NCBI GenBank assembly: GCA_947085405.1
Contig: CAMTWO010000005.1
Location: forward strand, 43,507 to 107,506
From: JASEGV01 sp947085405
GTDB taxonomy: Bacteria; Bacteroidota; Ignavibacteria; UBA10030; BY39
Direction of reading: 5' to 3'
Length of the DNA: 64,000 nt
Position numbers and translations under genes: made by a program. Position 1 is the first letter of the stretch; each line of letters starts with the position of its first letter. Under the pieces are notes generated by a model. It saw only the letters and a program-made list of their open reading frames with translations. It was not told where the DNA came from and searched no databases. Of the stretch, positions 24,041 through 31,765 are shown piece by piece.

Positions 24041-24960
24041 TCGAATCTATCCCCTTCTTTAATTTTAAAACCACGTAAAAATTCTTCAGCGTTTAAACGG
24101 CGTTTGCCCTCTAATTGCAGTTCAAGAATTTTTATAATCCCTTCCTTCGCAGCAACAATCAATTTCTTATCAGCATCAATTACAACACCAGCAGGTTTAT
24201 CGGATTGTACATTTTCAGGAACTGTTTTATAAATTTTGATCATCTTTCCGTTCAAAGAAGTGTAAGCACACGGAACTGGCGAAAGCCCGCGGACAAGATT
24301 ATGAATCTGACAAGCGTCTTTGTTCCAATCAATCCTGCAATGTTCTTTAAATATTTTTGGAGCCGGTGTGGCTAACGTGTTATCCTGTGGCTTCGGATTT
24401 GCTTTTCCGACTTCGATTAATCGAACAGTGTGCAGCACAATTTCAGCCCCTATTTCAGCAAGCCGGTCGTGTAACTCGCCGGCAGTTTCATCATCTTTAA
24501 TCGGTAAGCGGGCTTGCAAAATAACGTTACCGGTATCCACTTTTTCCTGAAGGAAAAATGTTGTTACGCCGGTTTCCTTCTCGCCTTTAATGATTGCCCA
24601 GTTGATTGGCGCTGCGCCGCGATATTTGGGAAGAAGAGATGCGTGCAAATTAAACGCACCGAGTTTCGGTATTGTAAAAACTTCGCTCGGGAGAATACGG
24701 AAGGCAACGATGACATACAGATCCGCATTCAATTCTTTTAATCGGGAGATAAAGTTTTCGTCTTTCAACGATTCAGGTTGCAGGACTTTTAAGTCCTTCT
24801 TCAAGGCAAACTGTTTTACTGCAGAAAATGCTAAAGTTTGCCCTCTTCCCTGCGGCTTGTCGGGAACTGTAACAACTGCGGCAACATCATAAGAATTTTC
24901 CAACAAAAGATTTAAACCGGGGATCGCAAATTCGGGAGTCCCCATAAATATTATTCGCAT
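24037..24960 (-). CDS. fmt: Methionyl-tRNA formyltransferase
   Basis: A 307-residue enzyme that formylates Met-tRNA for translation initiation using 10-formyl-tetrahydrofolate. The N-terminal formyltransferase domain begins MRIIFMGTPEFAIPGLNLL and has the catalytic segment NLHASLLPKYRGAAPINWA and TGVTTFFLQEKVDTG; the C-terminal tRNA-binding domain starts near 210 (WNKDACQIHNLVRGLSPVPC). It follows def by 31 bp, the common def-fmt pairing, and its stop overlaps the rhodanese start by ATGA. No anomalies. Confidence 0.97.
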   Translation of the reverse strand: MRIIFMGTPEFAIPGLNLLLENSYDVAAVVTVPDKPQGRGQTLAFSAVKQFALKKDLKVLQPESLKDENFISRLKELNADLYVIVAFRILPSEVFTIPKLGAFNLHASLLPKYRGAAPINWAIIKGEKETGVTTFFLQEKVDTGNVILQARLPIKDDETAGELHDRLAEIGAEIVLHTVRLIEVGKANPKPQDNTLATPAPKIFKEHCRIDWNKDACQIHNLVRGLSPVPCAYTSLNGKMIKIYKTVPENVQSDKPAGVVIDADKKLIVAAKEGIIKILELQLEGKRRLNAEEFLRGFKIKEGDRFE

Positions 24961-24991
24961 TTCGCTTTCAGTTTAATTGAATTTATGTTCT

Positions 24992-25549
24992 TTATAAAAT
25001 GACTCTTTGTGTTGTTATGACGGGATATTTTGTCGCAACTTCGCCGTTCTGAATTTTTTCGATTGCTTCTTTTAATTCTTGCTTCTTCGACTTAGTCAAA
25101 TAATCAACGAACAAAACACCGTTCAAATGATCCAGCTCGTGCAAAATTACGCGTGCTAATAAATCTTCAGCTATTAATTGTTGTTCCTGAAATTTAATAT
25201 CCCGGAAATTTACAACAATCTTTTGGGGTCGCTCAATTTCGCCTCGCACGTCCGGAACACTCAAACAACCCTCCTCCATAGTGCATTTTCCTTCTTCAGA
25301 AATCACTTCAGGATTGATAAGGGCGAATGGTTTTACATTTTCATATTCTTCGAGACAAGAAATATCTACTACAATTATTCGCTGCAAAACACCAACCTGA
25401 TTAGCCGCCAAGCCAATACCATCGGCGCTGTGCATCGTTTCGAACATGTCCATTATGAACTTCAAAGTTGCATCATCGATTTTGGAAACCGGTTTCGCCT
25501 TTTTACGAAGCGGCTTTGTGCCATCTAAATATATGGGTAATACTGACAA
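24992..25549 (-). CDS. def: Peptide deformylase
   Basis: A 185-residue metalloenzyme that removes formyl groups from new proteins. All three motifs are intact: GIGLAANQVG (about 40-49), EEGCLSVP with the metal-binding Cys (about 92-99), and HELDHLNGVLFVD with the two histidine ligands and the catalytic Glu (about 135-147). It precedes fmt in the same direction. Confidence 0.97.
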   Translation of the reverse strand: MSVLPIYLDGTKPLRKKAKPVSKIDDATLKFIMDMFETMHSADGIGLAANQVGVLQRIIVVDISCLEEYENVKPFALINPEVISEEGKCTMEEGCLSVPDVRGEIERPQKIVVNFRDIKFQEQQLIAEDLLARVILHELDHLNGVLFVDYLTKSKKQELKEAIEKIQNGEVATKYPVITTQRVIL

Positions 25550-25608
25550 AAAATTTTTCCTTTGATAATATTTCTTTTAGCTGTTTTTTTAAACTTCTAT
25601 AGCGATAT

Positions 25609-25986
25609 TTAGGCAAATACCAAACGTCCTTTAGGTTCGGGAATAGGGCGACCTAATTCCGCTGCAGTTTCAAGCCATTCATTAATCCGCCAAAGGCGGA
25701 CGAGGGTTAACCCGCCTGCCGGACGGGCAGGTTCCCCGCCTCTTGAGGCGAATAAAATAAAATTTGTTAACAGATACCTCGCTGCCCCGCCTGCCAAAGT
25801 CCGTCCGTTATCTAACGGATGGACGGGGGGCAGGTTGCGGCGAGGAGATTCATTGACTATTTCGACATTAGCTAATGCTTCCTGATATGTCGAACCATCT
25901 GCTGCACAGCCCGGTAACTCTGGAACTTCAGCTATAAACTCTTCGTCTTCTTTGCTCCAATAAATTATTACTTCATATTTGATCAT
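25609..25986 (-). CDS. HicB-like antitoxin-family protein carrying an in-frame palindromic insertion
   Basis: The first 44 residues (MIKYEVIIYWSKEDEEFIAE, PELPGCAADG, YQEALANVEIV) and the last 24 (NEWLETAAELGRPI, EPKGRLVFA) make a normal HicB/UPF0150 domain of about 68 residues. Between them lie 57 residues rich in Pro, Gly and Arg, encoded by a 171-bp palindrome-rich insertion. It stays in frame and has no stop. No hicA partner is next to it. Family members are antitoxins or stand-alone regulators. Whether the interrupted protein still folds is unknown. See the repeat at 25684-25854. Confidence 0.8.
   Translation of the reverse strand: MIKYEVIIYWSKEDEEFIAEVPELPGCAADGSTYQEALANVEIVNESPRRNLPPVHPLDNGRTLAGGAARYLLTNFILFASRGGEPARPAGGLTLVRLWRINEWLETAAELGRPIPEPKGRLVFA
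25684..25854. repeat. 171-bp palindromic element inside the HicB-like gene
   Basis: It is flanked by the 7-bp direct repeat ATTCATT (25677-25683 and 25848-25854), consistent with a target-site duplication. Inside are several inverted repeats: CCGCCAAAGGCGG, CCTGCCGGACGGGCAGG, CCGCCTCTTGAGGCG, and CGTCCGTTATCTAACGGATGGACG, and partly duplicated CTGCC/GGCAG words. The period (171 = 57 codons) keeps the reading frame. Confidence 0.7.
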
Positions 25987-26098
25987 CTTGACTGTATGTT
26001 AATAATTTCCCCGATGCCAGATTTAGTTTTAGAATAATCTTGTTTTGTTTACTCATTTTATAGTTAAAGTTAAAACAAATATAAATATTTATCCAACA

Positions 26099-26722
26099 CT
26101 ATTCAACTACTCTCCTCGCACCAACATATCTTTTTTTATAATATGTACTTTGCATAGATGATATCGTAACTCCGAAGGAACGACTCGCATGAGCAAATAA
26201 ATCATCACCTAAATAAACTCCAACGTGTGAAGGATTACGGCCGGTTGTATTGAAAAAAACCAAGTCGCCAAATGCTAAATCGGTTTTGGGAACCGATGAC
26301 CCAACACGATATTGTTCGTCGGTTGAACGTGGTAATTTAACACCGAAAGATTTTTCAAATATTTGGCAGGAAAAACTGGAGCAATCGATTCCATTCGAAT
26401 CGTTACCGCCGTAAGAATACGGAGTACCAATTAAACTTAAAACCTCGATTAGTACTTTGTCGCGCTCGACACGTTCTGAACTTTGCGGAGGTGTGGATTT
26501 TAGTATTTGGTCTTTTACAGAAGGTATATCAACTTTGCGGTCGTCTTCGGCAGCTTCTGCTTTCGCTTCTTCACTCGCAAAACGGAATTCTTTGTTCGCG
26601 TTATTCTCTTCTAAATCCCGATATTCCCTCGCTTTGAATCGCGGGTCAGAACTTGAACACGCAAAAAAAAGAAATGAATTACCAATTATTAAAATCGAGA
26701 TAAATATTTGTTTACAAGTCAT
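26099..26722 (-). CDS. NlpC/P60-family cell-wall hydrolase lipoprotein
   Basis: A protein of 207 residues from MTCKQIFISILIIG, with a lipoprotein signal ending LFFACSS. An upstream ATG at 26767 would read through the terminator of the sigma gene, so it was not used. A charged linker (about 40-85) leads to the NlpC/P60 domain: catalytic Cys in NGIDCSSFSCQIFE, His in NPSHVGVYLGD, and a second His in LFAHASRSFGV. Such enzymes cut D-gamma-glutamyl-diaminopimelate bonds in peptidoglycan. The protein is probably anchored in the outer membrane facing the periplasm. Confidence 0.92.
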   Translation of the reverse strand: MTCKQIFISILIIGNSFLFFACSSSDPRFKAREYRDLEENNANKEFRFASEEAKAEAAEDDRKVDIPSVKDQILKSTPPQSSERVERDKVLIEVLSLIGTPYSYGGNDSNGIDCSSFSCQIFEKSFGVKLPRSTDEQYRVGSSVPKTDLAFGDLVFFNTTGRNPSHVGVYLGDDLFAHASRSFGVTISSMQSTYYKKRYVGARRVVE

Positions 26723-26736
26723 CAAATAATCCACCG

Positions 26737-26764
26737 TAAAAATTAAAGCCCCAAATAGGGGCTT
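26737..26764 (-). terminator. Terminator of the primary sigma factor gene
   Basis: On the minus strand the arms AAGCCCC (complement at 26758-26764) and GGGGCTT (complement at 26746-26752) form a 7-bp stem closed by TATTT, followed by TAATTTTT. It lies seven bases after the sigma gene stop at 26771 and upstream of the NlpC/P60 start. Confidence 0.9.
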
Positions 26765-26770
26765 CAAATA

Positions 26771-27628
26771 TCATCCTAAATAAGAACGTAAGTGTTTGCT
26801 TCGTGAAGCATGCCGCATTCGTCGGATAGCTTTTTCTTTTATCTGCCGGACACGTTCGCGTGTTAATGCAAATTTTTCGCCTATCTCTTCTAAAGTCAAC
26901 GAATGCTCTCTGCCTAATCCGAAATACAGGCGAATTACTTCCGCCTCTCTGTCGCTCAATGTATTCAATGCTCGTTCGACTTCTTTACTGAGCGATTCTT
27001 TCATCAAATCCTGGTCGGGCATAGGAGTCCGCTCATCTTGAATAACATCCAACAGACGGCTTTCTTCGCCTTGAACAAATGGCGCATCCATCGAAACATG
27101 CCTGCCTGAAATTTTCAAAGTGTCCGCAACTTCATATAGCGACATGTCCAATTCTTCAGCTAACTCGCTTGCACTTGGCTCACGTTCAAATTCCTGTTCT
27201 AACGTGCTGAACGCCTTGCCTATTTTATTTAATGCACCAACGCGATTTAAGGGTAACCGAACAATTCGCGACTGTTCGGCTAAAGCTTGCAAAATTGATT
27301 GACGAATCCACCACACAGCATACGATATAAACTTAAATCCGCGTGTTTCATCAAAACGTTTTGCAGCTTTAATCAATCCTAAGTTTCCTTCATTGATCAA
27401 ATCACCAAGCGATAATCCTTGATTTTGATATTGCTTTGCTACACTTACAACAAAACGTAAGTTTGCTTTAGTTAATTTTTCAAGAGACTTTTGATCGCCT
27501 TTTTTTATCTTGCGGGCAAGTTCAATTTCTTCTTCCTGATTCAGTAAATCTACTTTCCCAATCTCCTGTAAATATTTATCCAGGGATTGGCTTTCTCTAT
27601 TTGTGTATTGTTTAGGTATCTTACCCAT
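26771..27628 (-). CDS. rpoD: Primary RNA polymerase sigma factor (RpoD family, short form)
   Basis: A 285-residue sigma-70 protein. It begins in region 1.2 (DKYLQEIGKVDLLNQEEEIE) with no region 1.1, as is usual for the Bacteroidota/Chlorobi-type primary sigma. Region 2 is complete (LRFVVSVAKQYQNQGLSLGD, NEGNLGLIKAAKRFDETRGF, FISYAVWWIRQSILQALAEQ), as are region 3 (NKIGKAFSTLEQEFEREPSA) and region 4 (DREAEVIRLYFGLGREHSLT, LEEIGEKFALTRERVRQIKE, KAIRRMRHASRSK). It recognises housekeeping promoters. A terminator follows. Confidence 0.95.
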   Translation of the reverse strand: MGKIPKQYTNRESQSLDKYLQEIGKVDLLNQEEEIELARKIKKGDQKSLEKLTKANLRFVVSVAKQYQNQGLSLGDLINEGNLGLIKAAKRFDETRGFKFISYAVWWIRQSILQALAEQSRIVRLPLNRVGALNKIGKAFSTLEQEFEREPSASELAEELDMSLYEVADTLKISGRHVSMDAPFVQGEESRLLDVIQDERTPMPDQDLMKESLSKEVERALNTLSDREAEVIRLYFGLGREHSLTLEEIGEKFALTRERVRQIKEKAIRRMRHASRSKHLRSYLG

Positions 27629-27664
27629 TCAATTACCTTATATTAATTATCAAAATTTATTTTG

Positions 27665-27946
27665 TTATTTTAGATATTCTTTATTCACATCTATACGATC
27701 AACGATACCAACAATTGTTGCATCAACGGGTGCCATTTCTGTCGGCAGTGGGATAGTAGCTTCTCGTGCTGAGATATAAAAAACCGTTTCGCCCGGACCG
27801 GCGCCGACTGTATCGACAGCAACGATGGGATCACCGATTTTTTCGCGATGGGCATTCAGCGGTTGAATGAACTGAAGCTTGAACCCTATCGTATTCGGGT
27901 CTTTCCGTGTTCCCCAAATTGTGCCTATTACTTTTGCAAAAAACAT
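27665..27946 (-). CDS. EutN/CcmL-family microcompartment vertex protein (second of pair)
   Basis: A 93-residue protein with the single EutN/CcmL domain: FFAKVIGTIWGTRKDPNTIG, KLQFIQPLN, PIVAVDTVGAGPGETVFYIS, and DATIVGIVDRIDV at the C-terminus. Family members form pentamers that cap the vertices of bacterial microcompartment shells. It overlaps the upstream paralogue by the TAATG junction. No hexameric shell protein gene (BMC domain) is seen in the window. The pair is 36% or so similar by eye; I did not compute identity. Confidence 0.93.
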   Translation of the reverse strand: MFFAKVIGTIWGTRKDPNTIGFKLQFIQPLNAHREKIGDPIVAVDTVGAGPGETVFYISAREATIPLPTEMAPVDATIVGIVDRIDVNKEYLK

Positions 27947-28218
27947 TAGTTCTCTTCGATATCTAATTTATCTACAACTGCCATTATTACAGCATCAACA
28001 GGTTTGTTTTTTGTTAAAGTTGTTTGCCGGGCAGAACTACCGCTGCAAACCAAAACAATATCTCCAACTCCTGCTTGAACTGTATCTACAGCTACTAAAA
28101 AAGTATCTTTAACTTTGTAATCTAAACCAATATGTTTTACAATTTGCAACTTGAAACCGACCAACTCCTCGTCCTTACGAGTTGCCCAAACAGTTCCCAC
28201 TACTTTTCCGAGAGTCAT
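27946..28218 (-). CDS. EutN/CcmL-family microcompartment vertex protein (first of pair)
   Basis: A 90-residue paralogue of the next gene, with the same domain pattern: LGKVVGTVWATRKDEELVGF, KLQIVKHIG, LVAVDTVQAGVGDIVLVCSG, and DAVIMAVVDKLDI. Pentamers of such proteins occupy the vertices of microcompartments; two paralogues may mix or serve different shell positions. It lies five bases after deoB, whose product acts on pentose phosphates, which hints at a nucleoside- or pentose-phosphate-related shell, but this may be coincidence. Confidence 0.93.
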   Translation of the reverse strand: MTLGKVVGTVWATRKDEELVGFKLQIVKHIGLDYKVKDTFLVAVDTVQAGVGDIVLVCSGSSARQTTLTKNKPVDAVIMAVVDKLDIEEN

Positions 28219-28223
28219 AATAT

Positions 28224-29414
28224 TTATTTTTTTATTAATGAATGATAAAAACTTGTACCACTTATTTGCGAAGAAGAATCATCGAGTTCAAAAATTTCAC
28301 CGATAGTTTTAGCTAAATCGGCAAACGAACTTCGTGTACCTAAATCGCTACCGACTTTATTATCCGGTGAATAACAAAGTATCGGAACATACTCACGCGA
28401 ATGATCCGTGCTCGGCGTTATTGGGTCGTTGCCGTGGTCTGCTGTGAGTATTAACCAATCGCCATCGCTCAAAGTTTCCGCAATTTTAGGTAAAGCCAAA
28501 TCAAATTCTTCGAGGGCTTCAGCAAAACCTGCCGGATCATTTCGATGACCGTATAATTGGTCGAAATCAACTAAATTCGCAATAATCAGACCCGAATCAT
28601 ATTTTTTACTTTGTTCGATTATTGAACGTACACCTTCAGCATTGGATTTAGTGTGAATAATTTCGGATAATCCTCTTCCGGCAAACAAGTCGTCAATTTT
28701 TCCGATACCAACAGTTGGAATATTTTTTTCTTTTAAAATATCCAATAAAGTATTACCGTGTGGTTCTAAAGAAAAATCGCGTCTGTTTGCAGTACGTTTA
28801 TAATTACCCGGATGACCAGCGAAGGGGCGTGCAATTATACGTCCGACCGAGTGTTTACCGGCACAAACTTTCGTTCTCGTTATTTCACAGATTTCATAAA
28901 GCCGTTCAAGCGGTATAGTTTGCTCGTGTGCTGCAATCTGAAAAACAGAATCTGCCGATGTGTAAATAATCGGAAAACCTGTCCGCTGATGTTCTTCACC
29001 TAAATCGTTAATTATAACTGTACCTGAAGCTGCAGTGTCGCCTAAATATCCTTTCGTGTCTGTTGCCGATAAAAATCTTTCCAATAAATCATCAGGAAAT
29101 CCGTTGGGGTATGTAGGAAACTCTTTTTCCGTAATTACACCTAATAATTCCCAATGCCCTGTGGTGCTGTCTTTACCTTTCGACTTTGCCGCCATTTTTC
29201 CAAAGGAAGCTTCCGGTAGTTCAGCCGGCGGTACAAACTTAATTGGTATAATATTCCCCAGACCAAATTTTTGTAAATTCGGTAACTTGAGGCTGGCAAC
29301 ATTGGCAGCTAAATTAGCGAGTGTGTTGCTGCCTTCATCCTTATACAAATTTGCATCCGGTAATTCGCCTACACCGACTCCGTCAAGGATAACAAGAATA
29401 ACCTTTTTATGCAA
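28224..29414 (-). CDS. deoB: Phosphopentomutase
   Basis: A 396-residue alkaline-phosphatase-superfamily mutase interconverting (deoxy)ribose 1- and 5-phosphate. The N-terminal metal-site VILVILDGVGVGELPDA, the nucleophile region GKDSTTGHWELLG (threonine), the segment EEHQRTGFPIIYTSADSVFQ and the C-terminal metal sites HRNDPAGFAEAL, LILTADHGNDP and DHSREYVPIL are all present. Normal length. It directly precedes the EutN/CcmL pair and follows a small zinc-ribbon gene. It would link nucleoside breakdown to sugar metabolism. Confidence 0.96.
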   Translation of the reverse strand: MHKKVILVILDGVGVGELPDANLYKDEGSNTLANLAANVASLKLPNLQKFGLGNIIPIKFVPPAELPEASFGKMAAKSKGKDSTTGHWELLGVITEKEFPTYPNGFPDDLLERFLSATDTKGYLGDTAASGTVIINDLGEEHQRTGFPIIYTSADSVFQIAAHEQTIPLERLYEICEITRTKVCAGKHSVGRIIARPFAGHPGNYKRTANRRDFSLEPHGNTLLDILKEKNIPTVGIGKIDDLFAGRGLSEIIHTKSNAEGVRSIIEQSKKYDSGLIIANLVDFDQLYGHRNDPAGFAEALEEFDLALPKIAETLSDGDWLILTADHGNDPITPSTDHSREYVPILCYSPDNKVGSDLGTRSSFADLAKTIGEIFELDDSSSQISGTSFYHSLIKK

Positions 29415-29427
29415 AGTTTATCCTGGA

Positions 29428-29622
29428 CTAAGAATAAACCTCTTTTTCGTTGCACTTACAAATCTGAAGACGTTTTTGATTGAATTTCCAAGAGCCTGTA
29501 TTTGCTAACATGCTCGATATAACCAAAATCGGTTCAGTGATAGATTCGCATTTCGGGCATTTACGTCCACGTTGTTTTGCAGCTTTTGCAGCTTTGTCAG
29601 CAAATGATTGTTGTTTTGCCAT
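29428..29622 (-). CDS. Small zinc-ribbon protein
   Basis: A 64-residue basic protein, MAKQQSFADKAAKAAKQRG at the N-terminus, with a possible zinc site CPKC (about 22-25) and CKC (about 54-56), so only four cysteines with unusual C-x-C second half. AGGAGA lies nine bases before the ATG, so expression is likely. I do not recognise the family beyond the ribbon. It is 13 bp upstream of deoB. It could be a regulatory or nucleic-acid-binding protein; function not assigned. Confidence 0.75.
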   Translation of the reverse strand: MAKQQSFADKAAKAAKQRGRKCPKCESITEPILVISSMLANTGSWKFNQKRLQICKCNEKEVYS

Positions 29623-29657
29623 TTATAATTTTCTCCTATTAATATTTCTTATGTTAT

Positions 29658-31664
29658 TTAAAAAACTCTTACTGTGTTTCCACCACTCTCAGTGGCTTTT
29701 TGTAGAACTAATGAAGTATTTTTGGTTAGTTCTTCTTTCGTCATTCCTTCGCTCGCACCGGAGACACCAATGCTGAGTGTAATGGAAAAACTTTTATTCT
29801 CAAATGACACTACAACCGAGGCGATTGTTTTGCGAATTTTTTCAGCCCATAAATATGCTTCATTGGCTGGCGTGCGTACTAATGCAATTCCGAACCGGTC
29901 TTTATCTAATCTTCCGACAAGGTCGTATTGCCGTACACTGCTACGAATGACCTTCGATAAGGTTACGAGCAAATGATTGATACCGTTCTGACCATAACGA
30001 ACGAGTAATTGGGGGTAATTATCCACACTTAAAAACAATAAAGATAAATCTTCACCGAAATCGTCGGCTCTGCATAATTCATCATTAAATTTTTCGTTCC
30101 AGAATTTTTTCGAATAAACGCCCGTCAATTCATCGACGATAACATATTCGTCGATTATTTTGTTCATATAAAAAACTTCTAAAGCGGCGGCGGCATTTTC
30201 TGTAAGCCGGTATAAAACTTCGATATCCTGTTTCGAGAAATTATATTTATCTTTGCTCTCGACGTTTAATGCCCCATAGCATTTATTCATCGAACTAATC
30301 GGAATCGAAATAAACGAACCGGAATTATTTATTTTTTCGCCTTCAAAATATCGACATCTGTTTTGCGAGCCGATATCTTCTATCAATTCGTGCGAATTAT
30401 TTTTTATCACTTCACCGACGATACTCGTATAAAAATCAATTGTAGTATCAGGTCGAATATAAATTTCGCCGCTACGGTTAATAACTTTTTGGACAGTCCA
30501 TATCTGTTTCACTTCGTCCTGCATCACGACCGAGATGAAATCCCATTTCAATAATTTTGTGGATTCATCAACAAGCGATTGCGAGATTGTTGAGACAGTT
30601 AAATCTGCCTTTATCTTTTCTTGAAAACGATGTATTGCATTCAAAAGTTCGGCATCAAGTAGTAAGTCATATTTATCGGTATAACTTTTGATCAAGCCTG
30701 AAATCAATTTTGTACACTGTCCCAATAGAAGCAATGTTTCATAACCGAATGCTTCTTCTGTTTTGCTATCTATCGCGACAACGGCAACAGCTTCATCAAC
30801 TGATTTATTTGCTACTACATTTTTAAAGAATACCGGTACGCCAACAAACGATTTAATGAATTGCGGCTGGGAATAATAAGCTATCAATTCGTGTTCGGAA
30901 ACGGGATTAACGCGTGTAATAATTTCGGGCTTCGATTGTAGAGCGATTTTGCTTACTATATCATGCCCGATATTAAAACGACGAGAATCTAAAAAGTTAT
31001 GACTATCTGTAATTTTTTCTTCACACACCATTTGTTGCTTTTCCTGGTTCGCCCAGAAAAAAGCTACTGTGTGGGCAAAAGTAACTTCTTTAATTACTGC
31101 AAGAACCTTATTCAATAAGTAATCAAATTCAGTTCGCGGTTCTGAACCACCTTTATAAACATCAGCGTTCACATCAAAAAAATCAGAAACCTGAAACTCA
31201 CGAACCGCTTGCTTTGCTTCAGGTTTTAAAGGCTTAGTAACCATAACTTTTTTCTCCTCTTTTGGAGTTTGAGTTGCCACGGTTTTATTTGTCGAACGGA
31301 CTACCACATCATCGTCAATTTCCTTGACCACACATTTCCCCAGTCGGTCGCTTTGGAAATCATCGAATACTAGTTTTTTCATCTCGTTTTCTTCCTCTGA
31401 TGTTCTTACTTCTGATGTGTCCCCGGATTGTTTTGCAACCGGAGACATCGTGGCTGTTAGTTCTTTTTGTTTAAACTTAATTGATAAAATGAATAAGCAA
31501 ACAGCCGTGAAAAATATAAATGTAAATATAGATTTCCAGAACAGATCATCAATCCAAAAAGTAATACTGATGGCTATGAGTCCCACCAATAATATAAGCC
31601 CATCAATATTCTGAACAAATCGAAAAACCTTGTCCCAATGCGATTGGGTTCTTAAATTCAACAT
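29658..31664 (-). CDS. Membrane GAF/diguanylate-cyclase-like protein with degenerate GGDEF motif
   Basis: A 668-residue protein. Two membrane helices (about 22-42 and 45-62) are followed by a charged cytoplasmic linker, GAF-like regions (about 195-345 and 350-500, containing VGVPVFFKNVVA and FISIPISSMNKCYGALNVES) and a GGDEF fold (from VDELTGVYSKKFWNE near 505). The signature expected as RxGGDEF is RLDKDRF (585-591), so the nucleotide-binding glycines are lost, and the upstream acidic metal residue is in LSVDNYPQ. It is probably not a working cyclase but may bind nucleotide or act as a scaffold. Overall family is fairly certain. Confidence 0.83.
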   Translation of the reverse strand: MLNLRTQSHWDKVFRFVQNIDGLILLVGLIAISITFWIDDLFWKSIFTFIFFTAVCLFILSIKFKQKELTATMSPVAKQSGDTSEVRTSEEENEMKKLVFDDFQSDRLGKCVVKEIDDDVVVRSTNKTVATQTPKEEKKVMVTKPLKPEAKQAVREFQVSDFFDVNADVYKGGSEPRTEFDYLLNKVLAVIKEVTFAHTVAFFWANQEKQQMVCEEKITDSHNFLDSRRFNIGHDIVSKIALQSKPEIITRVNPVSEHELIAYYSQPQFIKSFVGVPVFFKNVVANKSVDEAVAVVAIDSKTEEAFGYETLLLLGQCTKLISGLIKSYTDKYDLLLDAELLNAIHRFQEKIKADLTVSTISQSLVDESTKLLKWDFISVVMQDEVKQIWTVQKVINRSGEIYIRPDTTIDFYTSIVGEVIKNNSHELIEDIGSQNRCRYFEGEKINNSGSFISIPISSMNKCYGALNVESKDKYNFSKQDIEVLYRLTENAAAALEVFYMNKIIDEYVIVDELTGVYSKKFWNEKFNDELCRADDFGEDLSLLFLSVDNYPQLLVRYGQNGINHLLVTLSKVIRSSVRQYDLVGRLDKDRFGIALVRTPANEAYLWAEKIRKTIASVVVSFENKSFSITLSIGVSGASEGMTKEELTKNTSLVLQKATESGGNTVRVF

Positions 31665-31765
31665 AGTTTTTTGATTGAAAATACTATCGAAAATCGGCTT
31701 AATTTAAACAATATTACAAACAAAGTCAACAAAATCATTGATATTTATTAAATAACAGCATTCGA

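Noticed and set aside
26723..26767. A longer start for the NlpC/P60 gene at 26767.
   Set aside because: It would translate through the terminator hairpin of the sigma gene; the ATG at 26722 begins a good lipoprotein signal.
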